Program-made: the position numbers and the translations under genes | Origin: Oribacterium asaccharolyticum ACB7 | Lineage (GTDB): Bacteria; Bacillota; Clostridia; Lachnospirales; Lachnospiraceae | Length of the DNA stretch: 64,000 nucleotides | Reading direction: 5' to 3' | Assembly: GCF_000238075.1 (NCBI RefSeq) | Contig: NZ_JH414506.1 | Coordinates: forward strand, 147,141 to 211,140 | In this document: positions 19,838 to 28,252 of the stretch, in pieces | Layout: each line of letters opens with the position of its first letter | Numbering within the stretch: position 1 is the stretch's first letter | Notes under the pieces: generated by a model | Database searches by the model: none | Seen by the model: the letters and a program-made list of their open reading frames with translations, nothing else | What the model was told of the DNA's origin: nothing

Positions 19838-21025
19838 TTAAGAATTCTGAATCTTTAACTTATAAAGCGCATCCGTCTTCCAGGCTTCCCACCTTCCTTC
19901 CCGAATCGCAAAACGCATCTCCCGCATCAAACGATTGTAATAAGAAAGGTTGTGAAGGACACAAAGACGCATGCCAAGCATCTCTTTCGCCTTTAAGAGG
20001 TGTCGTATATAGGCTCTTGAATAGCCCCCCGTGTAGCTTCCGTCTTCCAGGCGAATCCCCTTGCAAGCCGGACAGTCGCAGCCCTCCTCTATCGGTCGGA
20101 AATCTTTCTCATACGCCAAATTCCAAAGGTTCAGCTTTCCAGAGGCGTGATAGACATGCCCGTGCCTTCCGTTTCGACTCGGAAATACACAGTCAAAAAA
20201 GTCTATTCCGCGGTCTACCGCCATGACCATGTTTTCCGGCGTACCGACTCCCATAAGGTAAGTCGGTTTTTCTTTCGGAAGGAAGGGCACTACATCCTCC
20301 AGAATCCGATACATATCTTCATGACTTTCTCCCACCGCAAGCCCTCCTACCGCATAGCCCGGAAGATCCAGCTCGGCAATTTGCTTGGCATGATTGATTC
20401 GTACATCCGAAAGAATCCCCCCCTGGTTAATGCCGAAAAGAAGCTGATTTTTGTTAATCGTGCTCTCCTCATCATTAAGTTCTTCTATCCTATTTTTACA
20501 GCGAAGAAGCCAGCGTGTCGTCCTCTCCACAGAGGGCTCAATATACTGCCTGTCCGCCAGTGCCGGAGGGCACTCATCGAAGGCCATGGCAATGGTCGAT
20601 GCCAGGTTGGATTGAATCTCCATGGACTCCTCCGGTCCCATGAAAATCTTTCGTCCGTCGATGTGGGAGCGAAACTCCACTCCCTCTTCCCGAATCTTTC
20701 GTCCGGTCTTTGCTAAACTGTATACCTGAAAACCGCCGGAATCGGTGAGAATCGGCTTATCCCAATTCATCAGCCGATGCAGTCCGCCAAGCTCCTTGAT
20801 GACCTTGTCTCCGGTTCTTACATGAAGATGGTAGGTGTTGGAAAGCTCCACCTGTGTTCCGATGAGCCGAAGATCGTCCGTAGACACTCCGCCCTTGATG
20901 GCGGCCACCGTACCCACATTCATAAAAACCGGAGTTTCAATCACGCCATGCACGGTTTCCATATGAGCGGACTTGGCTCTTCCGCACTGCCCTACTATTT
21001 CATATTTCATTTTGACAGCAGCCAT
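19838..21025 (-). CDS. tgt: tRNA-guanine (queuine) transglycosylase
   Basis: A 395-residue enzyme that exchanges guanine-34 for preQ1 in tRNAs with GUN anticodons. Signatures: the catalytic-region motif ILTDSGGFQVYSLAK with the active-site Asp, the nucleophile region GGLAVGESHEDMYRIL, DCVFPSRNGRHG, and the zinc site CDCPACKG with downstream Cys and His. Length is normal. The start follows AAGGAG. It lies between secDF and yajC, the standard tgt-yajC-secDF grouping; no queuosine biosynthesis genes are in the window. Confidence 0.97.
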   Translation of the reverse strand: MAAVKMKYEIVGQCGRAKSAHMETVHGVIETPVFMNVGTVAAIKGGVSTDDLRLIGTQVELSNTYHLHVRTGDKVIKELGGLHRLMNWDKPILTDSGGFQVYSLAKTGRKIREEGVEFRSHIDGRKIFMGPEESMEIQSNLASTIAMAFDECPPALADRQYIEPSVERTTRWLLRCKNRIEELNDEESTINKNQLLFGINQGGILSDVRINHAKQIAELDLPGYAVGGLAVGESHEDMYRILEDVVPFLPKEKPTYLMGVGTPENMVMAVDRGIDFFDCVFPSRNGRHGHVYHASGKLNLWNLAYEKDFRPIEEGCDCPACKGIRLEDGSYTGGYSRAYIRHLLKAKEMLGMRLCVLHNLSYYNRLMREMRFAIREGRWEAWKTDALYKLKIQNS

Positions 21026-21147
21026 ATCCGCTCCTTACTTCATAGTGAACTTTACTCTACATCAATTTCTCTATGATTTCTCATCGTATTCTATCCGGTT
21101 AATAAGCCCGAGCATTCCTGCTCAAGACAAGCTTTCTTCAGCCGTTC

Positions 21148-23301
21148 TTATTTCTTGCTCTTCTCCGCTTGCGCTTTTTCCTTATTCTTCTTGGAAAGGC
21201 TTACAAAATCATACCAAAGCGGCCCTGCAATACATACGGAAGACCAGGCACCGGAAACAATACCCACCATAAGCGGCATGGAGAAGTCACGAATAGAGCT
21301 TACTCCGAAGAGGAAAAGACAGAATACCGTGATAAAAGTGGTAATCGAGGTATTAATGGAACGAGTCAGTGTATTGGAGATTGCCTCATTTACCGCAAAC
21401 TCCAAGCCCTTCTTCTTCACCTCGCCCTTCTGGATGTTTTCACGAATACGGTCAAATACTACGATGGTTGCGTTGATGGAATATCCGACAATGGTCAGGA
21501 TACAAGCAATAAAGTTGGATCCCACCGCCCAGCGGAATGCCGCGTAGAAGGTAACGGTTACAAGTACATCATGTGCAAGAGCGAGTACGGAAGAGGATGC
21601 AAACTTGATATCCCGGAAACGAACCCAGATATAAATCAGCATGCAGAAAATCGCAATCGCAAGTGCCCAAACGGCATCCGTCTTCATTTCCTTGGAAACG
21701 GCACCGGAGATATTTTCCGTAACAATCTTATCCTCGGAGATGGAGAACTTCTCTTGAATGCTGTTGTAGAGCTTTGCTCTCTCTTCCGTCGACATGGTTC
21801 TGGTTTTAATGATAACCTCGTTGGTTCCCGCAACCTTCGCAGCCTGTGCGGAAGCGTCCCCGCCGGTTGCTTCCCTAAAGAGCGGAATAACCTGCTGATC
21901 CACTTCCTCCATACTTAAATCTTTATCAAAGGTAATCGTTGTGGAAGAACCGCCTTTAAAGTCAAGGTCATAGTTAAAAATATAACCCGTGTTTTTCTTA
22001 TTCATCCCGAGCATGGCAAAGCCGGCAACAATCACTACCGCAGAAACAAGGTAGGCAATCTTACGGAACTTGATAAAGTCGATGATCTTGGTATCTTTCT
22101 TGATTCCGTAAAGAGCCGGATTCTCCGCTCCCATGGCAAGGAAGGCATTTAAGAGTGCTCTTGTCACAAACAGTGCCGTGATTAAAGAAACCACGATACC
22201 GATTGCCAAGGTGCTTGCAAAGCTCTTTACCGTTCCGGAACCGCGGAGATAAAGCACTGCCGCCGCAATAAGAGTCGTGATGTTTCCGTCCAAAATAGCA
22301 GAAAGTGCCTTCTCAAAGCCAGCCTTAATCGCCTTCTCTACGGAATTTCCCTGCCCCAGTTCTTCTTTAATTCTGGTAAAAATAATGACATTCGCATCCA
22401 CCGCCATACCGATGGAAAGAATAACGCCGGCGATACCGGGCAGCGTAAGCGTCACTTCAAAAGCCTGCAGGAGCACCATTTCAAGCCCTACATACAGCAC
22501 CAAGGCAATGGAAGAAGCAAGGCCCGGCAGACGATAGATAAGCAGCATGAAAAGAATCACAAGGGCGATACCGATAACAGCCGCCTTTAAGGAGCTTGCA
22601 ATCGCTTCCACACCGAGGGTTGCGCCGATTACATTGGAACGAAGCTCGGTCAGCTTAACCGGAAGAGCACCGATACGAATGGTGGAAGCAATTTTGTTTG
22701 CCTCATCATACGACTCAATCGGGCTGATGGACGCCTGGCCGCCGCTGATTGCCTCCTTTACATTCGGAGAAGAAATCACTTCATTATTATAGATGATGTA
22801 AATACGCTTCCCTACATTGTTCTTGGTCGCTTCCTCAAATTTCTTCGCTCCCGCCTCATTGAAGACAAGCTCAATCACATATTCCTTATTATTGTTCTGG
22901 TTTGTCATTCCCGCCGAAGCCGTTTTTACATCGTCTCCGGTAAGAAGCACATTTCCATTCTCATCCGCAAACTCGAGTGTTCCGGGCTCTCCGAGCTCTT
23001 CCAGAATGGCATTGGCATCCGTAGCACCGGGAATATCGATATTGATTCGATTATCTCCCTCCTTATACACCTGTGCCTCATCCGAATAGCTCTGCGCCTT
23101 CATCTGCAGCTTATACACCGTGTCACTCATCTGCTCCGCAGTGGGATTCTCGTCCACTGTCTGGTAGGTGATGGAAACACCCCCGTTCAAGTCCAAACCG
23201 AGCTTGATATTGTTTGCATTCATATAGCCGAGAACGCAGAAAGCCGCAGTCAGGATCAGGACTCCCAACAACTGTAATGTAGCCTTAAATTTCTTGTTCA
23301 T
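21148..23301 (-). CDS. secDF: Fused protein translocase SecDF
   Basis: A 717-residue fusion of SecD and SecF, the proton-driven accessory subunits of the Sec channel. The SecD half (about 1-415) has the first membrane helix, the LGLDLNGGVSITYQT strand, a periplasmic-type domain and a TM block with GMAVDANVIIFTRIKEEL. The SecF half (about 420-717) has DLDFKGGSSTTITF and SINATIVVFDRIRENI. The fused form occurs in Bacillus and many clostridia. A short basic tail ends the protein. Start at ATG 23301 because AAGGAAG lies seven bases upstream; the longer frame adds six residues without a ribosome site. Confidence 0.96.
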   Translation of the reverse strand: MNKKFKATLQLLGVLILTAAFCVLGYMNANNIKLGLDLNGGVSITYQTVDENPTAEQMSDTVYKLQMKAQSYSDEAQVYKEGDNRINIDIPGATDANAILEELGEPGTLEFADENGNVLLTGDDVKTASAGMTNQNNNKEYVIELVFNEAGAKKFEEATKNNVGKRIYIIYNNEVISSPNVKEAISGGQASISPIESYDEANKIASTIRIGALPVKLTELRSNVIGATLGVEAIASSLKAAVIGIALVILFMLLIYRLPGLASSIALVLYVGLEMVLLQAFEVTLTLPGIAGVILSIGMAVDANVIIFTRIKEELGQGNSVEKAIKAGFEKALSAILDGNITTLIAAAVLYLRGSGTVKSFASTLAIGIVVSLITALFVTRALLNAFLAMGAENPALYGIKKDTKIIDFIKFRKIAYLVSAVVIVAGFAMLGMNKKNTGYIFNYDLDFKGGSSTTITFDKDLSMEEVDQQVIPLFREATGGDASAQAAKVAGTNEVIIKTRTMSTEERAKLYNSIQEKFSISEDKIVTENISGAVSKEMKTDAVWALAIAIFCMLIYIWVRFRDIKFASSSVLALAHDVLVTVTFYAAFRWAVGSNFIACILTIVGYSINATIVVFDRIRENIQKGEVKKKGLEFAVNEAISNTLTRSINTSITTFITVFCLFLFGVSSIRDFSMPLMVGIVSGAWSSVCIAGPLWYDFVSLSKKNKEKAQAEKSKK

Positions 23302-23336
23302 TTCGTACTTCCTTTGCAAAAGATTTTGCCTTTTTT

Positions 23337-23418
23337 CCTAAGGCATATACTGCCTTATATTAGCACAGATAAAAGTCTCTGTGCAAGAAAAAAAGCACCT
23401 GTACGCAGGTGCTCTCTT
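23337..23418 (-). terminator. Terminator of the MarR gene with further hairpins
   Basis: GCACCTG pairs with CAGGTGC at 23395-23412 and on the minus strand is followed by a run of seven T: a good intrinsic terminator for the MarR gene. Two more hairpins follow toward secDF: GCACAGA/TCTGTGC (23362-23384) and AAGGCA/TGCCTT (23339-23356). These may be part of a secDF leader. Confidence 0.7.
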
Positions 23419-23498
23419 TTGGAACAAGATATCACGGCTTGCTCCTGCAAAAAATAAGGGAAGAATCTACTTTCTACTATATTTAAGAGAGAAGAGGC

Positions 23499-23993
23499 TT
23501 ATTCCTCTTGCATACCGATGCTGACATGATTTTCAGCACCCTCTTTGGTAAACTTCATGACATTTAACTCGGGCATGAGCTCTGTTGTGATAATTCTCAC
23601 CATTTCTTCCAGCTTGTCCATTTCTTCCGGAGTGAAACGTTTCTTACAACGTTCCTCCACCTTCTTCACATAACGATAGGATACATTATAATACTCCCAA
23701 AACTTTCTGGTCGGGCGAAGGTGGAACTCGCGATGATCGTTTTCATCCTGAATCTTTTCAATGTAGCCTTTTTGTACCAAGGCATTGACCTTGTACGCCG
23801 CATTCGGTGCAGAAATGCCCATCATAATGGCAAATTCCTGTACTGTCGGTTCACCGAGAGCCTTGATGCACTCTACGCTGTAGCTTTCCACAGTCGTAAG
23901 GCTTGCCTCTCTCTTTTCAAACTTGGCGAAGACCTGCATGTAGAAATAAATTCTAAATTTGTTATACAGATCCTGAATCGCATCTCTTAACAT
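23499..23993 (-). CDS. MarR family regulator at the end of the fab cluster
   Basis: A 164-residue winged-helix regulator. The recognition region is PTVQEFAIMMGISAPNAAYKVNALVQKGYIEKI, with a wing at DENDHREFHLRPT; long dimerisation helices lie at each end. It is the last gene after fabZ on the same strand, 266 bp away, and has its own upstream palindrome (24067-24083). MarR proteins linked to fab genes in Firmicutes (FabT type) repress fatty acid synthesis when acyl-ACP is abundant. That role is inferred here from position and from the similar site in the acpP promoter, not from sequence identity with FabT. Confidence 0.85.
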   Translation of the reverse strand: MLRDAIQDLYNKFRIYFYMQVFAKFEKREASLTTVESYSVECIKALGEPTVQEFAIMMGISAPNAAYKVNALVQKGYIEKIQDENDHREFHLRPTRKFWEYYNVSYRYVKKVEERCKKRFTPEEMDKLEEMVRIITTELMPELNVMKFTKEGAENHVSIGMQEE

Positions 23994-24066
23994 AACCGTC
24001 TCTCTTCTCGAAATAAAAATTCGTCTCCTTGCTTTTTCTTAAAATGGAAAAAGCGGAATAATGTTG

Positions 24067-24083
24067 CTGTTAAATTTTAACAG
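24067..24083. promoter_or_regulatory. Perfect palindrome, candidate MarR operator
   Basis: CTGTTAAATTTTAACAG is a perfect palindrome around a central T, 74 bp upstream of the MarR gene. Its half AATTTTAAC also occurs in the acpP promoter spacer (32435-32450). A second inverted repeat, TTGTATAGTACAA, lies at 24184-24196. The rest of the 266-bp gap is A/T-rich. Confidence 0.55.
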
Positions 24084-24259
24084 AAATGTTTTGGGATTCC
24101 AAGAGAGAATTTACACTTTTTATATAAATTTTTATGAAATATTTCAGCTTTATCGTTTTTTAGTCCTTTTTCATCGTCAATTTTGTATAGTACAATTTTA
24201 TTTTTTTGATAAAAAATTTTAAAAGATTCAGCTTATTGAACTTTATACATTTTCCCTAA

Positions 24260-24688
24260 TTACTGAATCGCAAAGCTGAGTTCCGCCTTCACCGCGATTT
24301 TTCCGTTTATCTTCGCTTCCGCTTCTCCAATCCCGACCGGTCCCTTCCTATTGGTCAGGCGGCAGCTTAACTCGAGGACATCTCCCGGCCGAACCGGAGT
24401 CTTAAACTTACAATTTTTAATTCCTCCAAACAGCGCAATCTTTCCTTTATATTCCGGAAGAGAAAGAAGGGCGATTGCCCCGGTCTGCGCCAGGGCTTCC
24501 ACAATGAGAACACCCGGCATAACCTTATACTTAGGAAAATGCCCCTGAAAGAACGGCTCATTCGCCGTAACGCATTTCTTTGCTACAGCATACTCCCCGG
24601 GGTTATAGTCCTCCACGCTGTCAATCAGCAAAAACGGATAACGGTGCGGGATAATTGCTTCGATTTCTTCTATATTCAACTTTGGCAT
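24260..24688 (-). CDS. fabZ: 3-hydroxyacyl-ACP dehydratase FabZ
   Basis: A 142-residue hot-dog-fold enzyme that removes water from 3-hydroxyacyl-ACP in the elongation cycle. The N-terminal IEAIIPHRYPFLLIDSV and the catalytic FFQGHFPKYKVMPGVLIVEA (active-site His in GHFP, followed by Glu in VEAL) are intact. Length is normal. It is the last biosynthetic gene of the cluster and is separated from fabF by a 248-bp gap that contains one copy of each of the two intergenic repeat families. Confidence 0.97.
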   Translation of the reverse strand: MPKLNIEEIEAIIPHRYPFLLIDSVEDYNPGEYAVAKKCVTANEPFFQGHFPKYKVMPGVLIVEALAQTGAIALLSLPEYKGKIALFGGIKNCKFKTPVRPGDVLELSCRLTNRKGPVGIGEAEAKINGKIAVKAELSFAIQ

Positions 24689-24716
24689 AGTATATCCTTT
24701 CTTAAGTACTTCTACG

Positions 24717-24865
24717 GGAAACGCCCCCTAACCCTTACGGCAAAAGACGCTCTCGCTCGGTTCCGACGTAACGGTACTAAGCTTCAAACTTCGCAAAAGC
24801 TCGTTTTCAGCAAGTACCGACGTCTCCAAACGCTTTTGCCCGTAAGGGTATAGAGGGTCGTTTCC
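24717..24865 (-). repeat. Structured intergenic repeat, family 1, copy a
   Basis: A 149-bp element between fabF and fabZ. The outer stem pairs GGAAACG...ACCCTTACGG...CAAAAG with CTTTTGCCCGTAAGGGT...CGTTTCC (about 30 bp). Read on the minus strand the core contains GACGTCGGTACTTGC, a middle hairpin, GCTTAGTACCG, ACGTC and GAGCGAGAGCGTC. Internal pairs GACGT/ACGTC and CGGTAC/GTACCG are perfect. The core is shared with copies at 28093, 53991 and 54677, while the outer stem is unique to this copy. Confidence 0.8.
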
Positions 24866-24875
24866 TCTTATTCAT

Positions 24876-24911
24876 AACGAGTATCGTGCACAAAGTGTGC
24901 GATATCTCGTT
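24876..24911. repeat. Palindromic repeat, family 2, copy a
   Basis: A 36-bp hairpin, AACGAGTATCGTGCAC then AAA then GTGTGCGATATCTCGTT, lying 11 bp after family 1 copy a and 26 bp from the fabF stop codon. Related sequences occur at 37722-37757 and 62184-62254. It has no T run typical of a terminator. Confidence 0.7.
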
Positions 24912-24936
24912 TACTCCTTTAGTAAAGTTTCCTTTG

Positions 24937-26166
24937 CTATTTCTTAAACACTAAACACGCGTTATGTCCGCCAAATCCAAGGGAGTTAGACATGGTATAG
25001 CGAAGCTCTTTTTCCCGCCCCTTATTCGGCACATAGTCCAGATCCAGCTCTTCGTCCTTTACCTGATAGTTCATCGTTCCCGGAATAAAACCGTCACGAA
25101 GGGCAAGGACGGAGAAAATGGCTTCCACTGCTCCTGCTGCACCAAGCAAGTGCCCCGTCATGGACTTTGTGGAAGAAATAGGAACGGAATAGGCTCTTTC
25201 CTTAAAGACATGCTTTACCGCCGCTGTCTCTCCAAGGTCATTTAAATGCGTAGAAGTACCGTGCGCATTGATGTAATCAATCTCGGCAGCTGTTACGCCT
25301 GCATCTTTTAACGCAAGCTCCATGCAGGCTGCCGCACCCTCTCCTCCGGGGGCCGGAGAAGTGATGTGGTAAGCATCGCAATTTGCTCCGTATCCTACAA
25401 TCTCGGCATAAATCTTAGCCCCTCTCTTTAAGGCATGCTCTCTTTCCTCTAAGATGAGGATTCCCGCTCCCTCTCCCATGACAAAACCGGAGCGCTCCTT
25501 ATCGAAGGGAATCGATGCGCGGCTTACTTCCGTCGCCGGAGAAAGAGCCTTCATCGTTGCAAATCCTCCGATTCCGAGCTCGGAAATGGCCGCCTCTGTT
25601 CCTCCGCAAAGCATGGCAGTCTCATAGCCGTCCCGGATACGATGAAAGGCATCGCCTACCGCATTTGATCCGCCTGCACAGGCTGTCACCGGACAGATAC
25701 AAAGTCCTTTTAACTTGTGTCGAATGGCAATCTCTCCGGCCGCCATATTGGAAATGGACATCGGAATAAAGAAGGGACTTACTCTTTCAAAGCCTTTCTG
25801 CTCACCCTTGGTATGCTCTTCCTCTATAGTCTTTAATCCGCCGATTCCGCTGGAAACAATCACGCCCATTTCCTCCGGAGGAAGGCTTCCGGAGATTCCG
25901 CTGTCCAGCATCGCCTCTTCCGCAGCAATCATGGCAAACTGTGTGAAACGCGCCATATGCTTTAATTCTCTTTTATCAAAGACCGTCTCCGGATGAAATT
26001 CCTTCACTTCTCCGGCAAGGTGTACAGAAAATGCACTGCTGTCAAAGGCGGTGATTTCTCCGATACCGACCTTCCCCTCGCGAATCCCTTTCCAGCTCTC
26101 TTCTACCGTATTTCCGGTGGGGTTCACCGTTCCCAAACCCGTCACTACCACTCGTCTCTTTTCCAT
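24937..26166 (-). CDS. fabF: 3-oxoacyl-ACP synthase II FabF
   Basis: A 409-residue elongating condensing enzyme. The catalytic triad is visible: nucleophile Cys in VTACAGGSNAVGDA, His in NAHGTSTHLND and His in TGHLLGAAGA. Condenses malonyl-ACP with growing acyl-ACP. The start at ATG 26166 follows AGGAG by five bases; an in-frame GTG two codons earlier is less likely. It begins 15 bp after the fabG stop, so the two are co-transcribed. Confidence 0.97.
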   Translation of the reverse strand: MEKRRVVVTGLGTVNPTGNTVEESWKGIREGKVGIGEITAFDSSAFSVHLAGEVKEFHPETVFDKRELKHMARFTQFAMIAAEEAMLDSGISGSLPPEEMGVIVSSGIGGLKTIEEEHTKGEQKGFERVSPFFIPMSISNMAAGEIAIRHKLKGLCICPVTACAGGSNAVGDAFHRIRDGYETAMLCGGTEAAISELGIGGFATMKALSPATEVSRASIPFDKERSGFVMGEGAGILILEEREHALKRGAKIYAEIVGYGANCDAYHITSPAPGGEGAAACMELALKDAGVTAAEIDYINAHGTSTHLNDLGETAAVKHVFKERAYSVPISSTKSMTGHLLGAAGAVEAIFSVLALRDGFIPGTMNYQVKDEELDLDYVPNKGREKELRYTMSNSLGFGGHNACLVFKK

Positions 26167-26181
26167 TTTCACTCCTATACG

Positions 26182-26925
26182 CTACATTCCCATACCGCCG
26201 TCAACCAGAAGGCTTTCGCCCGTAATATAGGAAGACTCTCTCCTGGCAAAAAAGGCAACTGCATTGGCTACGTCTTCCCCAAAGCCGAATTTTTTCATCG
26301 GAATGGAAGAAAGAAGCGCTTCCTTCACCGCATCCGGTAGAACCTCCGTCATTTTGGTATCAATAAAGCCGGGGCAAACGACATTAACCGTAATGTTTCT
26401 TCCGGCAAGCTCCTTCGCGAGAGACTTGGAAAAACCGATCAGCCCTGCCTTGGATGCCGCATAGTTGCACTGTCCGCTATTTCCATGTAAACCCACCACA
26501 CTGGAAATCTGTACAATTCTTCCATAACGCTTTTTAATCATATATTTGGACACCGCTTTGGAGAAAAGGAAGGCACTCCGCAGATTGCTCTCCATTACGT
26601 TGTCAAAATCTTCCATCGTCATTTTCAAAAGAAGCTGATCCCTCGTCACTCCCGCATTGTTCACCAAGACTTCTATAGAAAAAAAATGAGCTAATGCTTT
26701 TTCTACAAGGGCATTGACTTCCTCTTCCTTTCGGATATCCGCAGAAAGAAGAAGTAATTCCGTTTCCGGATGCTTGGCTTTGATTTCCTTTTCAAGCTCC
26801 TCCACCGCCTCTTTGTTCTTTCCGTAATGCAGAACAAGATTATAGCCTTCCTCCGCCATCTTTAAGGCAATCGCGGAACCGATTCCGCCGCTTGCGCCGG
26901 TAATTAAACAAGTTTCTCTTTCCAC
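26182..26925 (-). CDS. fabG: 3-oxoacyl-ACP reductase FabG
   Basis: A 247-residue short-chain dehydrogenase using NADPH to reduce 3-oxoacyl-ACP. The cofactor motif TGASGGIGSAIA lies at the N-terminus, NNAG near residue 90, and the catalytic Ser-Tyr-Lys are in ISSVVGLHGNSGQCNYAASK. The open frame extends 30 residues upstream into the fabD end, but the family start is at VERETCLITGASGG. That Val codon is GTG, preceded by GGGAAGG, so a GTG start at 26925 is chosen. The length then equals the normal 246-248 residues. Confidence 0.95.
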   Translation of the reverse strand: MERETCLITGASGGIGSAIALKMAEEGYNLVLHYGKNKEAVEELEKEIKAKHPETELLLLSADIRKEEEVNALVEKALAHFFSIEVLVNNAGVTRDQLLLKMTMEDFDNVMESNLRSAFLFSKAVSKYMIKKRYGRIVQISSVVGLHGNSGQCNYAASKAGLIGFSKSLAKELAGRNITVNVVCPGFIDTKMTEVLPDAVKEALLSSIPMKKFGFGEDVANAVAFFARRESSYITGESLLVDGGMGM

Positions 26926-26983
26926 AATCCTTCCCTTTCTCTGTTTTTCCAAAGGCAAAGTCCCAAAATGCCAATCCGCCCTT

Positions 26984-27922
26984 TTACTCCACTGTGGACA
27001 AGAATGCCTCCACATCTTCTTTGGTTTCCAAGGAAACGACTCTATAGTCTTCGATTCCCTCTTCCTTTGCGACTTTTTTCAGGAATCCGGATACCGTCTT
27101 CCCCGGTCCGATTTCAATAAAGTCTCTTACGCCGAGTTCCAACAAACGCTTAAGGCTTTCTTCCATTCTTACGGGCTTTGCCACCTGTTCCTTTAAAAGC
27201 TCCGGAATCGAAGGGTCTCCTTCTTTTCTTTCTCTTCCCAGAACATTGTGAAGCACTGTACATTTCGGCTCCTGCCATTCGATATTTTGAAAATACTCTG
27301 CGAGTGCTTCTCCTGCACTCTCCATAAACGGCGTATGAAAGGGGCCGGAAACCTTTAAGGGAATCGCTTTCTTGGCTCCATTCTCCAGGGCGAGCTTGGA
27401 AGCATGCTCCACTGCAGACTTTTCTCCCCCGATAACAATCTGTCCCGGGCAGTTTAAATTACAAAGGTAAACCTCTCCCCCTGCGGAATGCACGATTTTT
27501 TCCAATTCCTCCTCGGAAAGTCCGAGAATGGCCGCCATGGAGGACTCAATGCCTTTCGACGCTTCTTCCATCTTCCTTCCGCGATATGCCACAAGCTCTA
27601 CTGCAGTTTTTGCGGAAAATACGCCTGCGGCTTCCAGTGCGGAATACTCTCCGAGAGAAAGCCCCAAACAGTAGTCGGGAAGAATTCCCTTTTCCCGTAA
27701 GAGCGCCGTCATCCCTGTGGCAAAAGCAACCAGTGCCGGCTGGGTGAAGCGCGTTTCATTCAGCTTCTCCTCCGGGTCAATAAAAGAAAGCTGCTTCAAA
27801 TCAAAGTCCAGCTCCGCCTCATCATAAGCTTTTCGAAAGGCAGGGAAGGCCTCATATAAGTCCTTTCCCATTCCCTTTACCTGTGCGCCCTGTCCGGCGT
27901 ATAAGAATGCCCGTTTGCTCAT
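26984..27922 (-). CDS. fabD: Malonyl-CoA:ACP transacylase FabD
   Basis: A 312-residue enzyme loading malonate onto ACP. Signatures: FLYAGQGAQVKGMGKD at the N-terminus, the nucleophilic Ser in LGLSLGEYSAL (about residue 90), an Arg in the oxyanion region, and GPFHTPFMESAG with the catalytic His near 200. The gap to fabK upstream is 330 bp and is filled partly by a copy of the family 1 repeat. A purine-rich AGGAAAGGG precedes the start. Confidence 0.97.
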   Translation of the reverse strand: MSKRAFLYAGQGAQVKGMGKDLYEAFPAFRKAYDEAELDFDLKQLSFIDPEEKLNETRFTQPALVAFATGMTALLREKGILPDYCLGLSLGEYSALEAAGVFSAKTAVELVAYRGRKMEEASKGIESSMAAILGLSEEELEKIVHSAGGEVYLCNLNCPGQIVIGGEKSAVEHASKLALENGAKKAIPLKVSGPFHTPFMESAGEALAEYFQNIEWQEPKCTVLHNVLGRERKEGDPSIPELLKEQVAKPVRMEESLKRLLELGVRDFIEIGPGKTVSGFLKKVAKEEGIEDYRVVSLETKEDVEAFLSTVE

Positions 27923-28092
27923 CGTTTTCCCTTTCCTCTTATGGAGCTAGCCTAGATTTATTCCAATCTCGCCTACCCTATGTTTCTCCTATTCTCTTAC
28001 TTTGTTTAGACTTCTATTCTCTCTGCTGTTTTCTTTACGATTTCCAATGCTTTTCTCTTATCCTGTTACTTTGATTTTTGAATCATTCTTTA
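27923..28092. other. Gene-free stretch between fabD and the repeat
   Basis: Part of a 330-bp gap. It is very pyrimidine-rich on the plus strand. I see no strong promoter, hairpin or reading frame in it. The remainder of the gap is the family 1 repeat copy b. Confidence 0.5.
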
Positions 28093-28239
28093 GTTGTAGC
28101 GTCCTATGCCTCTCTGAAAAAGCGTGTGAAGACGCCGGTACTTGCAGAAAACGAGCCTAAGCGAAGTTTGATGCTTAGTATCCGCTGCGTCGAGGTCGAG
28201 CGAGAGCGCCTTTTGAAGAGAGGCGTAGGACCCTGCAAC
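28093..28239 (+). repeat. Structured intergenic repeat, family 1, copy b
   Basis: A 147-bp element between fabK and fabD. The outer arms match in 20 of 23 positions (GTTGTAGCGTCCTATGCCTC against the complement of the right arm). Pairing resumes further out (TTGATTTTTGAA at 28071-28082 with TTCAAAAATCAA at 28245-28256), so the right arm runs into the fabK stop codon. The core on the plus strand has GACGCCGGTACTTGC, the pair AAAC/GTTT, GCTTAGTATCCG, GCGTC and GAGCGAGAGCG. Relative to the fab transcript it is inverted compared with copy a. Confidence 0.8.
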
Positions 28240-28252
28240 GAAGGTTCAAAAA

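Noticed and set aside
24717..24865. Family 1 elements as ordinary intrinsic terminators
   Set aside because: The stems are far longer than terminators, lack a T run at the end, occur in both orientations relative to transcription, and share a conserved internal core.
26926..27015. FabG/FabD overlap implied by the longest frame
   Set aside because: The true FabG start is the GTG at 26925 with a ribosome site, so the genes do not overlap.
24717..28239. Family 1 elements as a CRISPR array
   Set aside because: The copies are dispersed singly, not spaced as direct repeats with spacers, and no cas gene is present.
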